Shown: in pieces, positions 17,682 to 27,640 of the stretch | How positions within the stretch are numbered: the stretch's first letter is position 1 | Layout of the letters: every line of letters begins with the position of its first letter | Source: an uncultured Aquimonas sp. | GTDB taxonomy: Bacteria; Pseudomonadota; Gammaproteobacteria; Xanthomonadales; Xanthomonadaceae | DNA: 64,000 bases | Direction: 5' to 3' | Assembly: GCF_937888285.1 (NCBI RefSeq) | Contig: NZ_CALART010000015.1 | Span: forward strand, 142,670 to 206,669 | Position numbers and translations under genes: made by a program | Notes under the pieces: model-generated | What the model saw: only the letters and a program-made list of their open reading frames with translations | Told to the model about the DNA's origin: nothing | Database searches by the model: none

Positions 17682-18392
17682 ATGAAGCTTCCGCGCCTGG
17701 CCCTGCTGCCCGCCCTGTGTCTGCTCGCTGCCTGCGGCAATGACGCTCCACCCGCCAGCACCGAAACGCCGCCACCGGCACCCGCGGCCACTGCACCGGC
17801 TGCCGCCGAAGCACCGGTCGCGCAGGTCGTACGCGCCGCACCCGATGCCTTTCTCGATGCCCTGCGCCAGCACTGCGGCCAGGCCTTCGGTGGCCGCATC
17901 GTCACCAATGTGCCGGCCGAGCCGAACGATCCCTTCGAGGGCAAGGCGCTGGTGATGCACGTGCGCGAGTGCGGCGACAGCGAGGTCAAGGTGCCCTTCC
18001 ACGTCGGCGACGACCATTCGCGCACCTGGGTCATCACCCGCACCGACACGGGCCTGCGGCTCAAGCACGATCACCGCCACGAAGACGGCAGCGAAGACGC
18101 CATGACCCAGTACGGCGGCGACACCGCCAGCGAGGGCACGGCCCAGCGCCAGGAATTCCCTGTCGATCAGTTCAGCATCGACCTGTTCAATGCGCAGGAC
18201 CGTGCGGTTTCGACGACCAACACCTGGGCGATCGAGATCGAGCCCGGCAAGCGTTACCTGTATGAACTGTCGCGACCGGGCGGCCGCCTGTTCCAGGTCG
18301 AGTTCGACCTGAGCACGCCGGTCGACGTCCCGCCCACCCCCTGGGGCCACCCGCCGCTGGACGGCGACGGCGAGAAGCGCGCGGAGAGCTGA
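17682..18392 (+). CDS. Lipoprotein of unknown function
   Basis: 236 residues. The lipobox LLAAC places the lipidated Cys at residue 18. A 30-residue Pro/Ala-rich linker follows, then a folded domain with HCGQAFGGRIVTN, MHVRECGDSEVKVPFHVGDDHSRTW, HEDGSEDAMTQYGGD and SIDLFNAQDRAVSTTNTWAIEI. The four conserved-looking Cys and His residues might bind metal or form a disulfide, but that is a guess. No family name is known to me. A TGCTACGGT element at 17641 could be an extended -10. The gene ends 21 bases before a bidirectional hairpin. Confidence 0.65.
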   Translation: MKLPRLALLPALCLLAACGNDAPPASTETPPPAPAATAPAAAEAPVAQVVRAAPDAFLDALRQHCGQAFGGRIVTNVPAEPNDPFEGKALVMHVRECGDSEVKVPFHVGDDHSRTWVITRTDTGLRLKHDHRHEDGSEDAMTQYGGDTASEGTAQRQEFPVDQFSIDLFNAQDRAVSTTNTWAIEIEPGKRYLYELSRPGGRLFQVEFDLSTPVDVPPTPWGHPPLDGDGEKRAES

Positions 18393-18413
18393 GGCAGGGA
18401 AGGCGTCGGATAT

Positions 18414-18445
18414 AGCCGATACCGTCCTTCTGGGCGGTATCGGCT
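18414..18445. terminator. Bidirectional terminator-like hairpin
   Basis: An 11-bp perfect inverted repeat, AGCCGATACCG and CGGTATCGGCT, with a 10-base loop, sits between two convergent genes (stops at 18392 and 18453). There is no clear T run on either side. Confidence 0.5.
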
Positions 18446-18452
18446 GCGCGCC

Positions 18453-19934
18453 TCAGCCCGGCCGCTTCGCCAGCATCAGCACCCCGGCCACCGGCTCACC
18501 CTTTTCCAGGCGGATCTCGACCTGCTGCTCGGCGATGTCGACGAAGCCGCAGGCTGCCAGCTGCGCGCGCAGGGCCTGCGGCGCGTGGCGGTAGCGGCCG
18601 GTCTCGGCCGGCAGCTCGGTGGCATCGCCCGCGCTGCGCTCGATCGAGAAGGCGAACACCCCGCCGGGCGGCAGGCGCTCGAAGGCCGCCGCGAACACCG
18701 GCGCAAGCTCGGCGATGTAGACGAACACGTCGGCGGCAACGATCAGCGCCCAGCGCTGATCGAGCCCGCGCAGGAACTCCAGCACTTCGGCCGCATACAG
18801 CGAGCGGTACACGCTCTTCGCGCGGGCGCCATCGAGCATGCGCGTGGAGAGATCCACGCCGTCGATGACGCGGCCCTCGGCGGCCAGCTCGACGGCCATC
18901 AGGCCGGTGCCGCAGCCGAGATCGAGCACGCTGGCGAAGGCATCGCCCGCCTGTTCGCGGATGAAGGCAGCCAGCCGCGCCGGCGTCGCATAGCCCAGCT
19001 TGCCGACCAGGGTGCTCTCGAAGTGGCCGGCGAAGTCGTCGAACAGGCGGCGGATGTAGTCGCTCTCGACGCCGCTCGGCAGCTCACCAGTCAGGGCGGC
19101 GAGGAAATGCGCTGCGACCTGGTCCTGCGGATCGCGCTGCTGCGCCTCGACAAAGGCCACCCGCGCGGCCTCGCGCTCACCGCGCTTGAGCTGGGCACGG
19201 CCCAGCCAGGCCCAGGCCTGGGCATCGGCATGCCCCTCGGCGATCAGGGCTTCGATCGAGCCCACCGCCGCGTCGGCCTGCTCGTGCAGCAGCTGCGCGA
19301 TCGCGAGCTCCAGGCGCAGCTCGGGATCCAGTGGCCGAAGCGCCAGCGCGCGGGTACGGCATTCGAGGGCGAGGTCGTTGTTGCCGACCGCCGCGTTCAC
19401 CGCCGCCAGCCCACGCCAGGCCTCCAGCAGGTTGGGATCGGCCTGGACCAGCTCGTAGAAGGCCTGGCCGGCATCGTTCAGTCGCCCCAGACGGCGCAGG
19501 CACTGGGCGCGGTGCAGGCGCAGCGCCGGATGTCCGGGGCTCAACTGCAGGCCACGTTCGAAGGCGGCCAGGGCCTCGTCGAAGGCGGCGTTCTCCATCG
19601 CCGCCAGGCCCAGCGCATTCCAGCCCGACATCCGCTGCGGATCAGCGGCGGTAGCGCAGCGCGCGGCCAGCAGGGCGGGTTCGGCCTGGCCGCTGCGGCG
19701 CAGGGCCAGCGAGGCATTCACCGCCAGCTCGGCGTCGCGCGGCTCGGCCTTGGACAGCGGCGCCAGCACCGCGGCGCCTTCCGCCCAGCGCTCGCGCTGC
19801 AGCAGCAGCACGCCAAGCATGCGACCCGCGCTGGCCGGCTGGGTCGGCAGCAGGGCCCGATAGGCCTGCTCGGCCTCGTCGAAGCGCCCGGCACGGTGAA
19901 GATTCAAGGCGGCGTCCAGCTGGGGGGTGCTCAT
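18453..19934 (-). CDS. TPR-repeat protein fused to a SAM-dependent methyltransferase
   Basis: 493 residues from the ATG at 19934 (MSTPQLDAALNLHRAGR). About residues 1-290 are TPR repeats (ALNLHRAGRFDEAEQAYRALL, MSGWNALGLAAMENAAFDEALAAFERGL and others). About residues 300-490 form a class I methyltransferase: VLDLGCGTGLMAVEL (motif I), GVDLSTRMLDGARAK, VAADVFVYI and a LPPGGVFAFSIE segment, as in COG4976-type proteins. The TPR part presumably selects a protein or other substrate, which is not identifiable. It is divergent from aspS. Confidence 0.8.
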   Translation of the reverse strand: MSTPQLDAALNLHRAGRFDEAEQAYRALLPTQPASAGRMLGVLLLQRERWAEGAAVLAPLSKAEPRDAELAVNASLALRRSGQAEPALLAARCATAADPQRMSGWNALGLAAMENAAFDEALAAFERGLQLSPGHPALRLHRAQCLRRLGRLNDAGQAFYELVQADPNLLEAWRGLAAVNAAVGNNDLALECRTRALALRPLDPELRLELAIAQLLHEQADAAVGSIEALIAEGHADAQAWAWLGRAQLKRGEREAARVAFVEAQQRDPQDQVAAHFLAALTGELPSGVESDYIRRLFDDFAGHFESTLVGKLGYATPARLAAFIREQAGDAFASVLDLGCGTGLMAVELAAEGRVIDGVDLSTRMLDGARAKSVYRSLYAAEVLEFLRGLDQRWALIVAADVFVYIAELAPVFAAAFERLPPGGVFAFSIERSAGDATELPAETGRYRHAPQALRAQLAACGFVDIAEQQVEIRLEKGEPVAGVLMLAKRPG

Positions 19935-20117
19935 GCGTCGATAGGGTCCGGTGCTTTGGCGAAAGCCGGCGAGCATAGCCCGGATGCCGCATTGCCGCAG
20001 ACCGGCCGCGGGCCTACGCTATGCGGCCCGCGCGATTGGCCACGGCCTCTCGTCGCACCTCGATCCCCCTTCCCTAGCTGATCGCGACCGCGCCCTGCGC
20101 GGCGCCCCGGAGCTGCC

Positions 20118-21878
<1,761 letters not shown>

Positions 21879-21884
21879 GCGGCC

Positions 21885-22520
21885 GTGTCGGATCCAGCGC
21901 GCCCGCGCGCGCTGCTGCTGCACGGGCTGTGGCTGCGCGGGGCCACGCTGATTCCGCTGCGCGCGCGGCTGCGTGCGGCGGGCTTCGAGGCCGAGTGCTT
22001 CGACTACCGCTCGGTGTTCCAGAGCCCGCGCGAGCATCTCGCGCGGCTGGAGCGGCGGATCCGCGAATGGCCGGGCAGCGGGCCGGTGCATCTGGTCGGC
22101 CACAGCATGGGCGGACTGCTTGCGATCGAGTGCGCGCGCGCGCACCCGGAGCTGCCGATCGGGCGGATTCTCTGTCTTGGCTCACCGCTGACGGGAAGCA
22201 GCACCGCCGCCGGAGTCGCGGCGCGTGGACCGCTGGGGCGCGTGCTCGGCCGCGCCGTGCACCTGCTGCGCGCCGGCGTGCTGCCGCTGCCCGAGGGCTT
22301 CGAGGTCGGCGTGATCGCCGGCACCCTGCCGCTGGGGCTGGGCCATTGGTTCGGGCGTTTTGAAGGCGCCCATGACGGTACGGTGACGGTGGCGGAAACC
22401 CGCGTGGCGGGTATCGTCGATCATCTCGAAGTGCGCACCAGCCATACCGGCCTGATCTACTCGCGAGGGGTGGCACAGCAGGCGGCGGCGTTCTTGCGCG
22501 AGGGGCGGTTTACGCGTTGA
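21885..22520 (+). CDS. Alpha/beta hydrolase of the small lipase type
   Basis: 211 residues from a GTG six bases after aspS. HGLWLRG supplies the oxyanion-hole region and the nucleophile elbow is G-H-S74-M-G-G. An acid is likely in EGFEVGVIAGT-EGAHDGTV and the His in VRTSHTGLIYS, completing the triad. No signal peptide, so it is cytoplasmic. It resembles PGAP1-like or RsbQ-type hydrolases with unknown ester or thioester substrates. It probably shares the aspS transcript. Confidence 0.78.
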   Translation: MSDPARPRALLLHGLWLRGATLIPLRARLRAAGFEAECFDYRSVFQSPREHLARLERRIREWPGSGPVHLVGHSMGGLLAIECARAHPELPIGRILCLGSPLTGSSTAAGVAARGPLGRVLGRAVHLLRAGVLPLPEGFEVGVIAGTLPLGLGHWFGRFEGAHDGTVTVAETRVAGIVDHLEVRTSHTGLIYSRGVAQQAAAFLREGRFTR

Positions 22521-22640
22521 GGCGGAGGAGACTGCGCCTGGGTCGGAGCGCAGCCGCATCGCTTGAAAGGCTGGAGCGCAATGGCTGGCAGTCCCCCGCG
22601 ACGAACACCGGCAACGCGCACACCGGCGGGCGTTCGAGGT

Positions 22641-22667
22641 CACGGTGGGCCAGGGCCCACCCTATGC
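22641..22667 (-). repeat. Palindromic intergenic repeat, copy 3
   Basis: CACGGTGGGCCAGGGCCCAC then CCTATG: the inverse orientation of the 15410 copy. Confidence 0.8.
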
Positions 22668-22712
22668 GAGCCGGCGCGTAGACGGTGCGCGAGGCAGGGC
22701 GTGGCGCGCTTT

Positions 22713-22738
22713 CGTAGGGTGCGCCTGTGGCGCACCAC
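22713..22738 (+). repeat. Variant hairpin repeat
   Basis: CGTAGGGTGCGCC, TGT loop, GGCGCACC: it shares the (C)GTAGGGTG opening with the CATAGGGTG family but has its own core. The gap 22521-22806 holds this and copy 3 and no gene. Confidence 0.6.
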
Positions 22739-22806
22739 GCACGCCCCCCGAAACGCGCGAACGACGGCTGCGATGCGCCTGCGCCTGCTTGACGATCAAG
22801 GAGCGC

Positions 22807-23613
22807 CTAGCGCGGCTCGATCCACACCAGGCTGGCCATGCGGCCGCTGCGGCCGTCGCGGCGGTGCGAGAAGAATCGCGTCGTCTCGCGGATCGTGCAG
22901 CGCCCGCCTCCGTACACGGCGGTCACGCCCACGGCTGCGAGCCGCTGGCGCGCCAGCGCATACAGATCGCAGAGCCAATGGCCGGATCGCGTTGCGACGA
23001 AGGCGGACGCCGCCGCGGCATCGCGCGCGACGAAGGCCGCGCGGACTTCGTCGCCGACCTCGTAGGCCTGGGGACCTGCGGCAGGCCCGAGCCAGGCGAT
23101 CAGATCGACCGGCGCGCTGCGCATCGCAGAGACCGTGTTCTCCAGCACGCCCGCGCACAGCCCCCGCCAGCCGGCATGGGCCGCGCCCGCTTCGCTGCCG
23201 TCGCTCGCTGCGAACAGCACCGGCAGGCAGTCGGCGGTGAGTACAGCCAGCACCACGCCGGGCGTCGAGGTCACCGCGGCATCGGCCTCGATCTCGACCG
23301 CAGCAGGTGCATCGAAACGCCAGACCCGCGTGCCGTGCACCTGGCGCAGCCAGCAGGGCGCCGAAGGCAGGGCGCCCGCCCAGCCCAGCGCGGCGCGATT
23401 GGTGGCCACCGCCTGCGGCTCATCGCCGCAGTGCGCCCCCAGGTTGAAGGTGTCGAACGGCGGCCCGGACACACCGACATTCAGCCCACTTCGCAAGCTG
23501 CAGAAGCCGCGCACGCGGGGATGCGCCGGCCAGTCGGCGTCGAGGCGAACCGAAGCCCGCGCCTGGGCGTCGAGCGCGCGTTCCAGAGGCTGGGCGATGC
23601 GCGGATCGATCAC
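22807..23613 (-). CDS. pgeF: Purine nucleoside phosphorylase/laccase-domain protein (YfiH family)
   Basis: 268 residues from a GTG at 23613 with AGGCGG just upstream, seven bases after rluD. The family was long annotated as polyphenol oxidase; current work assigns purine nucleoside and deoxynucleoside phosphorylase or peptidoglycan-editing activity. Hallmarks are visible: LRQVHGTRVWRFD, a TADCLPVLF segment with the metal Cys, AAHAGWRGL with the metal His, and a C-terminal RDGRSGRMASLVW. The length and the position right after rluD match the conserved gammaproteobacterial order rluD-yfiH. Confidence 0.9.
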   Translation of the reverse strand: MIDPRIAQPLERALDAQARASVRLDADWPAHPRVRGFCSLRSGLNVGVSGPPFDTFNLGAHCGDEPQAVATNRAALGWAGALPSAPCWLRQVHGTRVWRFDAPAAVEIEADAAVTSTPGVVLAVLTADCLPVLFAASDGSEAGAAHAGWRGLCAGVLENTVSAMRSAPVDLIAWLGPAAGPQAYEVGDEVRAAFVARDAAAASAFVATRSGHWLCDLYALARQRLAAVGVTAVYGGGRCTIRETTRFFSHRRDGRSGRMASLVWIEPR

Positions 23614-23620
23614 GCCCGCC

Positions 23621-24616
23621 TCAACGCTTGACCGAGGCCTCGGCCAGATCGGCCGCCAGCGCATCGAGCAGGCCCTGCAGATCAGCTGGCCGCGGTGCCT
23701 CCACATCGATCGTCTCGCCGCTGCGAGGATGCGCGAAGGCGATGCGCTCGGCGTGCAGGGCCTGGCGCCTGAAGGCGCGCAGGGCCTCGATGAACTCGGG
23801 CGAGGCGGCCTTGGGCAGCTTGAGCCCGCCGCCGTAGAGCGGATCGCCGAGCAGCGGATGGCGGATGTGCGCCATATGCACGCGGATCTGATGCGTGCGC
23901 CCGGTTTCCAGGTTGACCTGCAGATGGCTGTGCGCGCGGAAGCGCTGGCGCACGCGGTAGTGGGTGACCGCCGGCTTGCCGTCCTCGACCACCGCGCGGC
24001 GCAGGCGGTCGACCGGATGGCGGTCGAGCGGCGCATCGACCGTGCCGCCGGCCACCAGCACGCCGTAGACCACGCACTCGTACTGCCTGTGCACCTCGCG
24101 CGCGGCCAGCTGCTCGACCAGGCTGGCGTGGGCCTGCGGCGTACGCGCGATCACCAGTGCACCGCTGGTGTCCTTGTCGAGGCGATGGATGATGCCGGCG
24201 CGCGGCAGCGCGCTCAGGCGCTCGTCGAAGTGCAGCAGGGCGTTGACCAGGGTGCCGGCCGGGTTGCCCGCACCGGGGTGCACCACCAGCCCCGCGGGCT
24301 TGTTGACCACCAGCAGGTCGGCGTCCTGGTAGAGGAGGTCGAGGGCGATGTCCTGGGGTGCCGCGTGCTCCACCGTCTCCAGCCGCACCGTCAGGCGCAC
24401 CCGCTCGCCGCCGTTGACCGGCTCCTTGGGTTTCGCGGTTCGACCCTCGATCAGGGCGTCGCCGGCCTTGATCCAGGCGGCCAGGCGCGAGCGCGAGAAC
24501 TCGGGCAGGGCTTCGGCCAAGGCCTGGTCGAAGCGCAGGCCCGCGCATTCGATCGGCAGGGTGAGCTCGCGGACCTCGGTCGAGGTCGCGTCGGCGGGTG
24601 TTCCAGAGGGATTCAT
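23621..24616 (-). CDS. rluD: 23S rRNA pseudouridine(1911/1915/1917) synthase
   Basis: 331 residues. It isomerises uridines in helix 69 of 23S rRNA. An S4 domain lies at about 25-85 (GLRFDQALAEALPEFSRSRL) and the catalytic domain at about 95-310. The catalytic Asp is D147 in HRLDKDTSG, followed by AR.PQAHASLVEQ, the ETGRTHQIRVHMAHI motif and HPLLGDPLYGG. The divergent arrangement with bamD across a 117-base promoter region, and pgeF downstream, is the standard gammaproteobacterial neighbourhood. Confidence 0.95.
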   Translation of the reverse strand: MNPSGTPADATSTEVRELTLPIECAGLRFDQALAEALPEFSRSRLAAWIKAGDALIEGRTAKPKEPVNGGERVRLTVRLETVEHAAPQDIALDLLYQDADLLVVNKPAGLVVHPGAGNPAGTLVNALLHFDERLSALPRAGIIHRLDKDTSGALVIARTPQAHASLVEQLAAREVHRQYECVVYGVLVAGGTVDAPLDRHPVDRLRRAVVEDGKPAVTHYRVRQRFRAHSHLQVNLETGRTHQIRVHMAHIRHPLLGDPLYGGGLKLPKAASPEFIEALRAFRRQALHAERIAFAHPRSGETIDVEAPRPADLQGLLDALAADLAEASVKR

Positions 24617-24685
24617 CGATTGCGCGCTTTAGTGGGCGCCCCGTGCGGGCTCGGGCCAGGGGCCCGGACCGCGCCGGAAGCGGGC

Positions 24686-24694
24686 TGCTATGAT
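24686..24694 (+). promoter_or_regulatory. Extended -10 promoter of bamD
   Basis: TGCTATGAT fits an extended -10 (TGn then TATGAT), 40 bases before the bamD ATG. No good -35 is seen, which an extended -10 can tolerate. Confidence 0.5.
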
Positions 24695-24733
24695 GCCCGA
24701 CTCGCCTTGACCCCGAACAGGAACGCGTTCCGC

Positions 24734-25564
24734 ATGACCTTCACCGCCGGACTGCCCCGCCTGCTGCTGCTCAGCCTGCTCGCCCTCCTGCTCGCCGCCT
24801 GCGGCCGCTTCGGCAAGGACGACCCGCTGGAGACCCTGCCCGTCGAGGCGCTGTATGCGGAGGCCAAGGAATCGCTGGAGAACGGCAACCTGCCCAAGGC
24901 CGAGCGCTATTACAAGCGCCTGATCGCGCGCTTCCCCTTCGGCCCCTACACCGAGCAGTCGCAGATCGAGCTGGCCTACGTCTACTACCGCAACCGCCAG
25001 TCCGAGGAAGCCACCTCGGCGGTCGGCCGCTTCATCCGTACCTACCCGACCCACCCGAGCATCGAGTACGCGTACTACCTGCGCGGCCTGATCAACTTCG
25101 ACCGCGAGCGCAGCGCCTTTTCGCGCATCGCCGGCCTCGACATGACCCGCCGCGACCAGGGCGCGCCACGCCAAGCCTTCAACGACTTCGCCGAGCTGAT
25201 CCAGCGCTATCCCAACGGCCGCTACGCCGCCGACGCCCGCCAGCGCATGATCTACCTGCGCAACCAGATGGCCCGCTACGAGATCAACGTCGCCACCTAC
25301 TACCTGAAGCGCCGCGCCTATGTCGGCGCCGTCAACCGCGCGCAGTACATCCTCGAGAACTACCCGCAGTCGGAGTTCACCGGCGACGCCGTGGCGGTGA
25401 TGGCCGAGAGCTACCGCCAGCTCGGCCAGACCACGCTGGAAGCCGACGCCCGCCGCGTGCTGGAGCTGAACCACCCCAACCACGCCTACTTCCAGGGCGG
25501 CTGGCCGCGCGAGCAGGCCAAGTGGAAGCAACTGATCCCCTTCATGGGTGAGACGCGCGGCTGA
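24734..25564 (+). CDS. bamD: Outer-membrane protein assembly factor BamD
   Basis: 276 residues from the ATG at 24734. A lipobox LLAAC puts the lipidated Cys at 23. The mature protein is made of five TPR-type helix pairs, including the family segments YAEAKESLENGNLPKAERYYK, IARFPFGPYTEQSQIELAYV, RTYPTHPSIEYAYYLRGL and RGAPRQAFNDFAELIQRYPN-type sequence. BamD is the essential lipoprotein of the BAM complex that inserts beta-barrels into the outer membrane. It has its own promoter and terminator. Position opposite rluD confirms the assignment. Confidence 0.96.
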   Translation: MTFTAGLPRLLLLSLLALLLAACGRFGKDDPLETLPVEALYAEAKESLENGNLPKAERYYKRLIARFPFGPYTEQSQIELAYVYYRNRQSEEATSAVGRFIRTYPTHPSIEYAYYLRGLINFDRERSAFSRIAGLDMTRRDQGAPRQAFNDFAELIQRYPNGRYAADARQRMIYLRNQMARYEINVATYYLKRRAYVGAVNRAQYILENYPQSEFTGDAVAVMAESYRQLGQTTLEADARRVLELNHPNHAYFQGGWPREQAKWKQLIPFMGETRG

Positions 25565-25592
25565 GGTTCCGGCCTGCGATGGTGTTTAACAG

Positions 25593-25617
25593 GAAGGCCG
25601 CGCTTTGCGCGGCCTTC
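25593..25617 (+). terminator. Rho-independent terminator of bamD
   Basis: GAAGGCCGCGC and GCGCGGCCTTC form an 11-bp perfect stem around a TTT loop, followed by TTGCGTT, 28 bases after the bamD stop. Confidence 0.75.
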
Positions 25618-25692
25618 TTGCGTTGGGCGCCTCCCCTGCGCCTGCGTTAGGCTCGGCCTCGGCCGACTGCCGCGGACGGACGACCCGCATCC

Positions 25693-26316
25693 ATGACAAC
25701 GCATGCAGAAGCGATCGGGCGCCTGCTTACGGCTGTAGTGCTGAGCGGATGCGTGTTTGCGCCAGCGCAGGCAGCCGCGGACCTTCGCGGTGAAGTCTTC
25801 CTGCCCGGCGGAACCTTCGTAGCTCCCGGCGAGGTGGCGAAGGTGGCGCTGACGGTGACGAACCTGGGGCCGGTTCCAAGCTCGCGCAGCCCGGGCATGG
25901 GTACGGCGTTCACTCCGAATATGGGCTTCCGGAACTTTGCGGTGATCCCGCTGCCGGAAACCGCACCCTGCACCGTCCGCTACATCGACTTCGTGGCACC
26001 GCCGGGCCAGCTGTCCTCGGTCGGGGTCAGCATCTCGACAGAGCGAGTTATTGCACCATCCGAGAGTGCGTCTTGTGTGGTCGGCCTCCTGGCCTACCCC
26101 GAATCCCCTTCGCCACAGGTCGTGACCTTCGGGTTCGCGCCGATCGTGGGCGATCCCGATCCTTCGAACAACCTGGTGGAGACCGTCATCCGCACCGGGG
26201 TGCGTCCACCCGTGACGCGCCCCACCCCCATCCCCGCTTCGACGCTATCCACGCTGCTGTGGCTGGCTGGCTGGATGCTTGCGGCTGGGATGCTGGCCCT
26301 GCGGCGCGCCAGATGA
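25693..26316 (+). CDS. Secreted protein with an IPTL-CTERM-like anchor, copy 1
   Basis: 207 residues. A signal peptide ends AQAAA (about 28). The central domain is a small Ig-like beta domain (EVAKVALTVTNLGP, typical of CARDB/DUF11 folds). The C terminus has three parts expected of a sorting signal: TRPTPIPASTLS, a hydrophobic helix WLAGWMLAAGMLAL and a basic RRAR end. This resembles the IPTL-CTERM type, which is thought to be processed by an exosortase-like enzyme. The next gene is a full-length paralogue of equal length. Confidence 0.72.
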   Translation: MTTHAEAIGRLLTAVVLSGCVFAPAQAAADLRGEVFLPGGTFVAPGEVAKVALTVTNLGPVPSSRSPGMGTAFTPNMGFRNFAVIPLPETAPCTVRYIDFVAPPGQLSSVGVSISTERVIAPSESASCVVGLLAYPESPSPQVVTFGFAPIVGDPDPSNNLVETVIRTGVRPPVTRPTPIPASTLSTLLWLAGWMLAAGMLALRRAR

Positions 26317-26441
26317 AACGTCATCCAGGACCGAAACCGAGTGGGCTGCGGCGACGCGACCTGCTGCGGGGCTTCGCTCGCGCGTGGTCTGAGCGCACCC
26401 TCGCACTGCCTCCCATCGCCTCACGCGCCGCGCCCATCCCG

Positions 26442-27065
26442 ATGCGAACTCATGCAAAGCCAATGTGGCACCTGCTGACGGCGGTACTTCTGAGTGCCAT
26501 CGCGTTCGCGCAAGCGCAGGCAGCTGCAGACCTTCGTGGCGGAGTGTTCCTTCCCGGCGGAACCCTGGTACCTTCCGGCGAGGTGGCCAAGGTGGTCCTG
26601 AGCGTGACCAATCTAGGGCCGGATTCGACAGCCGGCAGCCCAGGCATGGGGACTGTCTTCACACCCAATGTTGGACATCGCGACTTTGCCTTGCTTCGCT
26701 TGCCGGAGTCCGCACCCTGTGATGTGCAGTACATCGATTTCGTCGCACCGCCCGGCCAGCTCTCGACGACAGCAGTCTCCATCTCGACCGAGCGCGTACT
26801 CGCACCCTCGGAGTCTGCTTCCTGCATCCTCGGCCTTCTGACGTTTCCTGAATCGCCAGCGATCCAGACGCTCAGACTTTCCTTCGGGCCGCTCAGCGAA
26901 GACCCGGACACATCGAACAATCGAGTGAACCTTGAGATACGCACTGGCGCACCATCAGTCCTACAACGCCCTGCACCAATCCCCGCTTCTGAATCTCTCG
27001 CGCTGCTGTTGTTAGCTGGCGGGATGCTTGCCGTTGGCGCGGCAGCCCTGCGGCGCGCCGGCTGA
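26442..27065 (+). CDS. Secreted protein with an IPTL-CTERM-like anchor, copy 2
   Basis: 207 residues from the ATG at 26442, chosen because it aligns residue for residue with copy 1 (MRTHAKPMWHLLTAV against MTTHAEAIGRLLTAV). Signal peptide, Ig-like domain (EVAKVVLSVTNLGP) and the tail APIPASESLALLLLAGGMLAVGAAALRRAG are conserved. Codon use is clearly less GC-biased than copy 1 (several TTG, TTA, TCA, ACA codons), which suggests either relaxed constraint or different origin. About 125 bases lie between the copies, with no gene. Confidence 0.72.
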   Translation: MRTHAKPMWHLLTAVLLSAIAFAQAQAAADLRGGVFLPGGTLVPSGEVAKVVLSVTNLGPDSTAGSPGMGTVFTPNVGHRDFALLRLPESAPCDVQYIDFVAPPGQLSTTAVSISTERVLAPSESASCILGLLTFPESPAIQTLRLSFGPLSEDPDTSNNRVNLEIRTGAPSVLQRPAPIPASESLALLLLAGGMLAVGAAALRRAG

Positions 27066-27201
27066 AGCATCCCCGGAGCCAGAACTGGGTCCGCTGCGGG
27101 CACGCTCCGAGGGTCAGCCGACACATCAATCGAGCCACCACGCCACGCTGAACCGTGCCAACCGCTCGACCCATGTACCGCACATGCGAGAACTTGCCGC
27201 C

Positions 27202-27621
27202 ATGAAGAGCCCTGCCGCACCCTCCCTGCGCGTCGAGCCTGGGATTCAGGCCGAAGTCGAATCAGTGCTGGGGAAAAGCGAGACTCTTTCGGATTTCATC
27301 GCCTGTGGCCTCCGCTCGCGCGACGAAGCCAGGCGCGCACATGACTGCGTCGCTGCCGACATGTTGTCGCTGGCCTGCAGCGCAGGCTGGATGCTGCACG
27401 TGTGCGCCTGCGACTCCGCTGACGTCGTCCCCGCGAAGGCGGGGGCCCAGAGGGTCGAGCCCCGGTCGCGAGAGCGCTGGATCCCCGCCTTCGCGGGGAT
27501 GACGAATCCAGGATTGTTCAAGACCAGCTGCGTCGGCGCGCGGCGTTGCGAAGATTTCCTCTCTGCGGCGCGCACTGGCCCTCCGCGTCCATTTCACGAG
27601 ATGGCGTATGACTCCAGTTGA
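27202..27621 (+). pseudogene. Remnant of a YlcI/YnfO-type antitoxin with a repeat inserted
   Basis: The first about 55 residues from the ATG at 27202 (RVEPGIQAEVESVLGKSETLSDF then IACGLRSRDEARR) match the start and end of a ribbon-helix-helix-like antitoxin family, with the middle of the family sequence missing between LSDF and IACGL. The reading frame then runs into a dispersed repeat (VPAKAGAQ ... WIPAFAGMT) and ends as unrelated sequence, so it is not a functional gene. No toxin follows. The rest of the gap 27066-27640 holds nothing else recognisable. The family call rests on memory of the pattern and is moderate. Confidence 0.45.
27423..27504. repeat. VPAKAG/PAFAGMT-type inverted dispersed repeat
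   Basis: Two arms, CGTCGTCCCCGCGAAGGCGG on the left and CCGCCTTCGCGGGGATGACG on the right, are inverted near-copies separated by about 40 bases. Elements of this type occur in intergenic DNA of many Proteobacteria. Here it interrupts the antitoxin remnant. Confidence 0.7.
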
Positions 27622-27640
27622 TCCGTGACAGACCGCAGCC

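Noticed and set aside
23135..24733. Long plus-strand extension before bamD
   Set aside because: The open frame before 24734 overlaps pgeF and rluD on the other strand; the lipobox begins right after the ATG at 24734.
26073..26441. In-frame extension before the second IPTL-like gene
   Set aside because: It overlaps the end of copy 1, while the start at 26442 aligns exactly with the start of copy 1.
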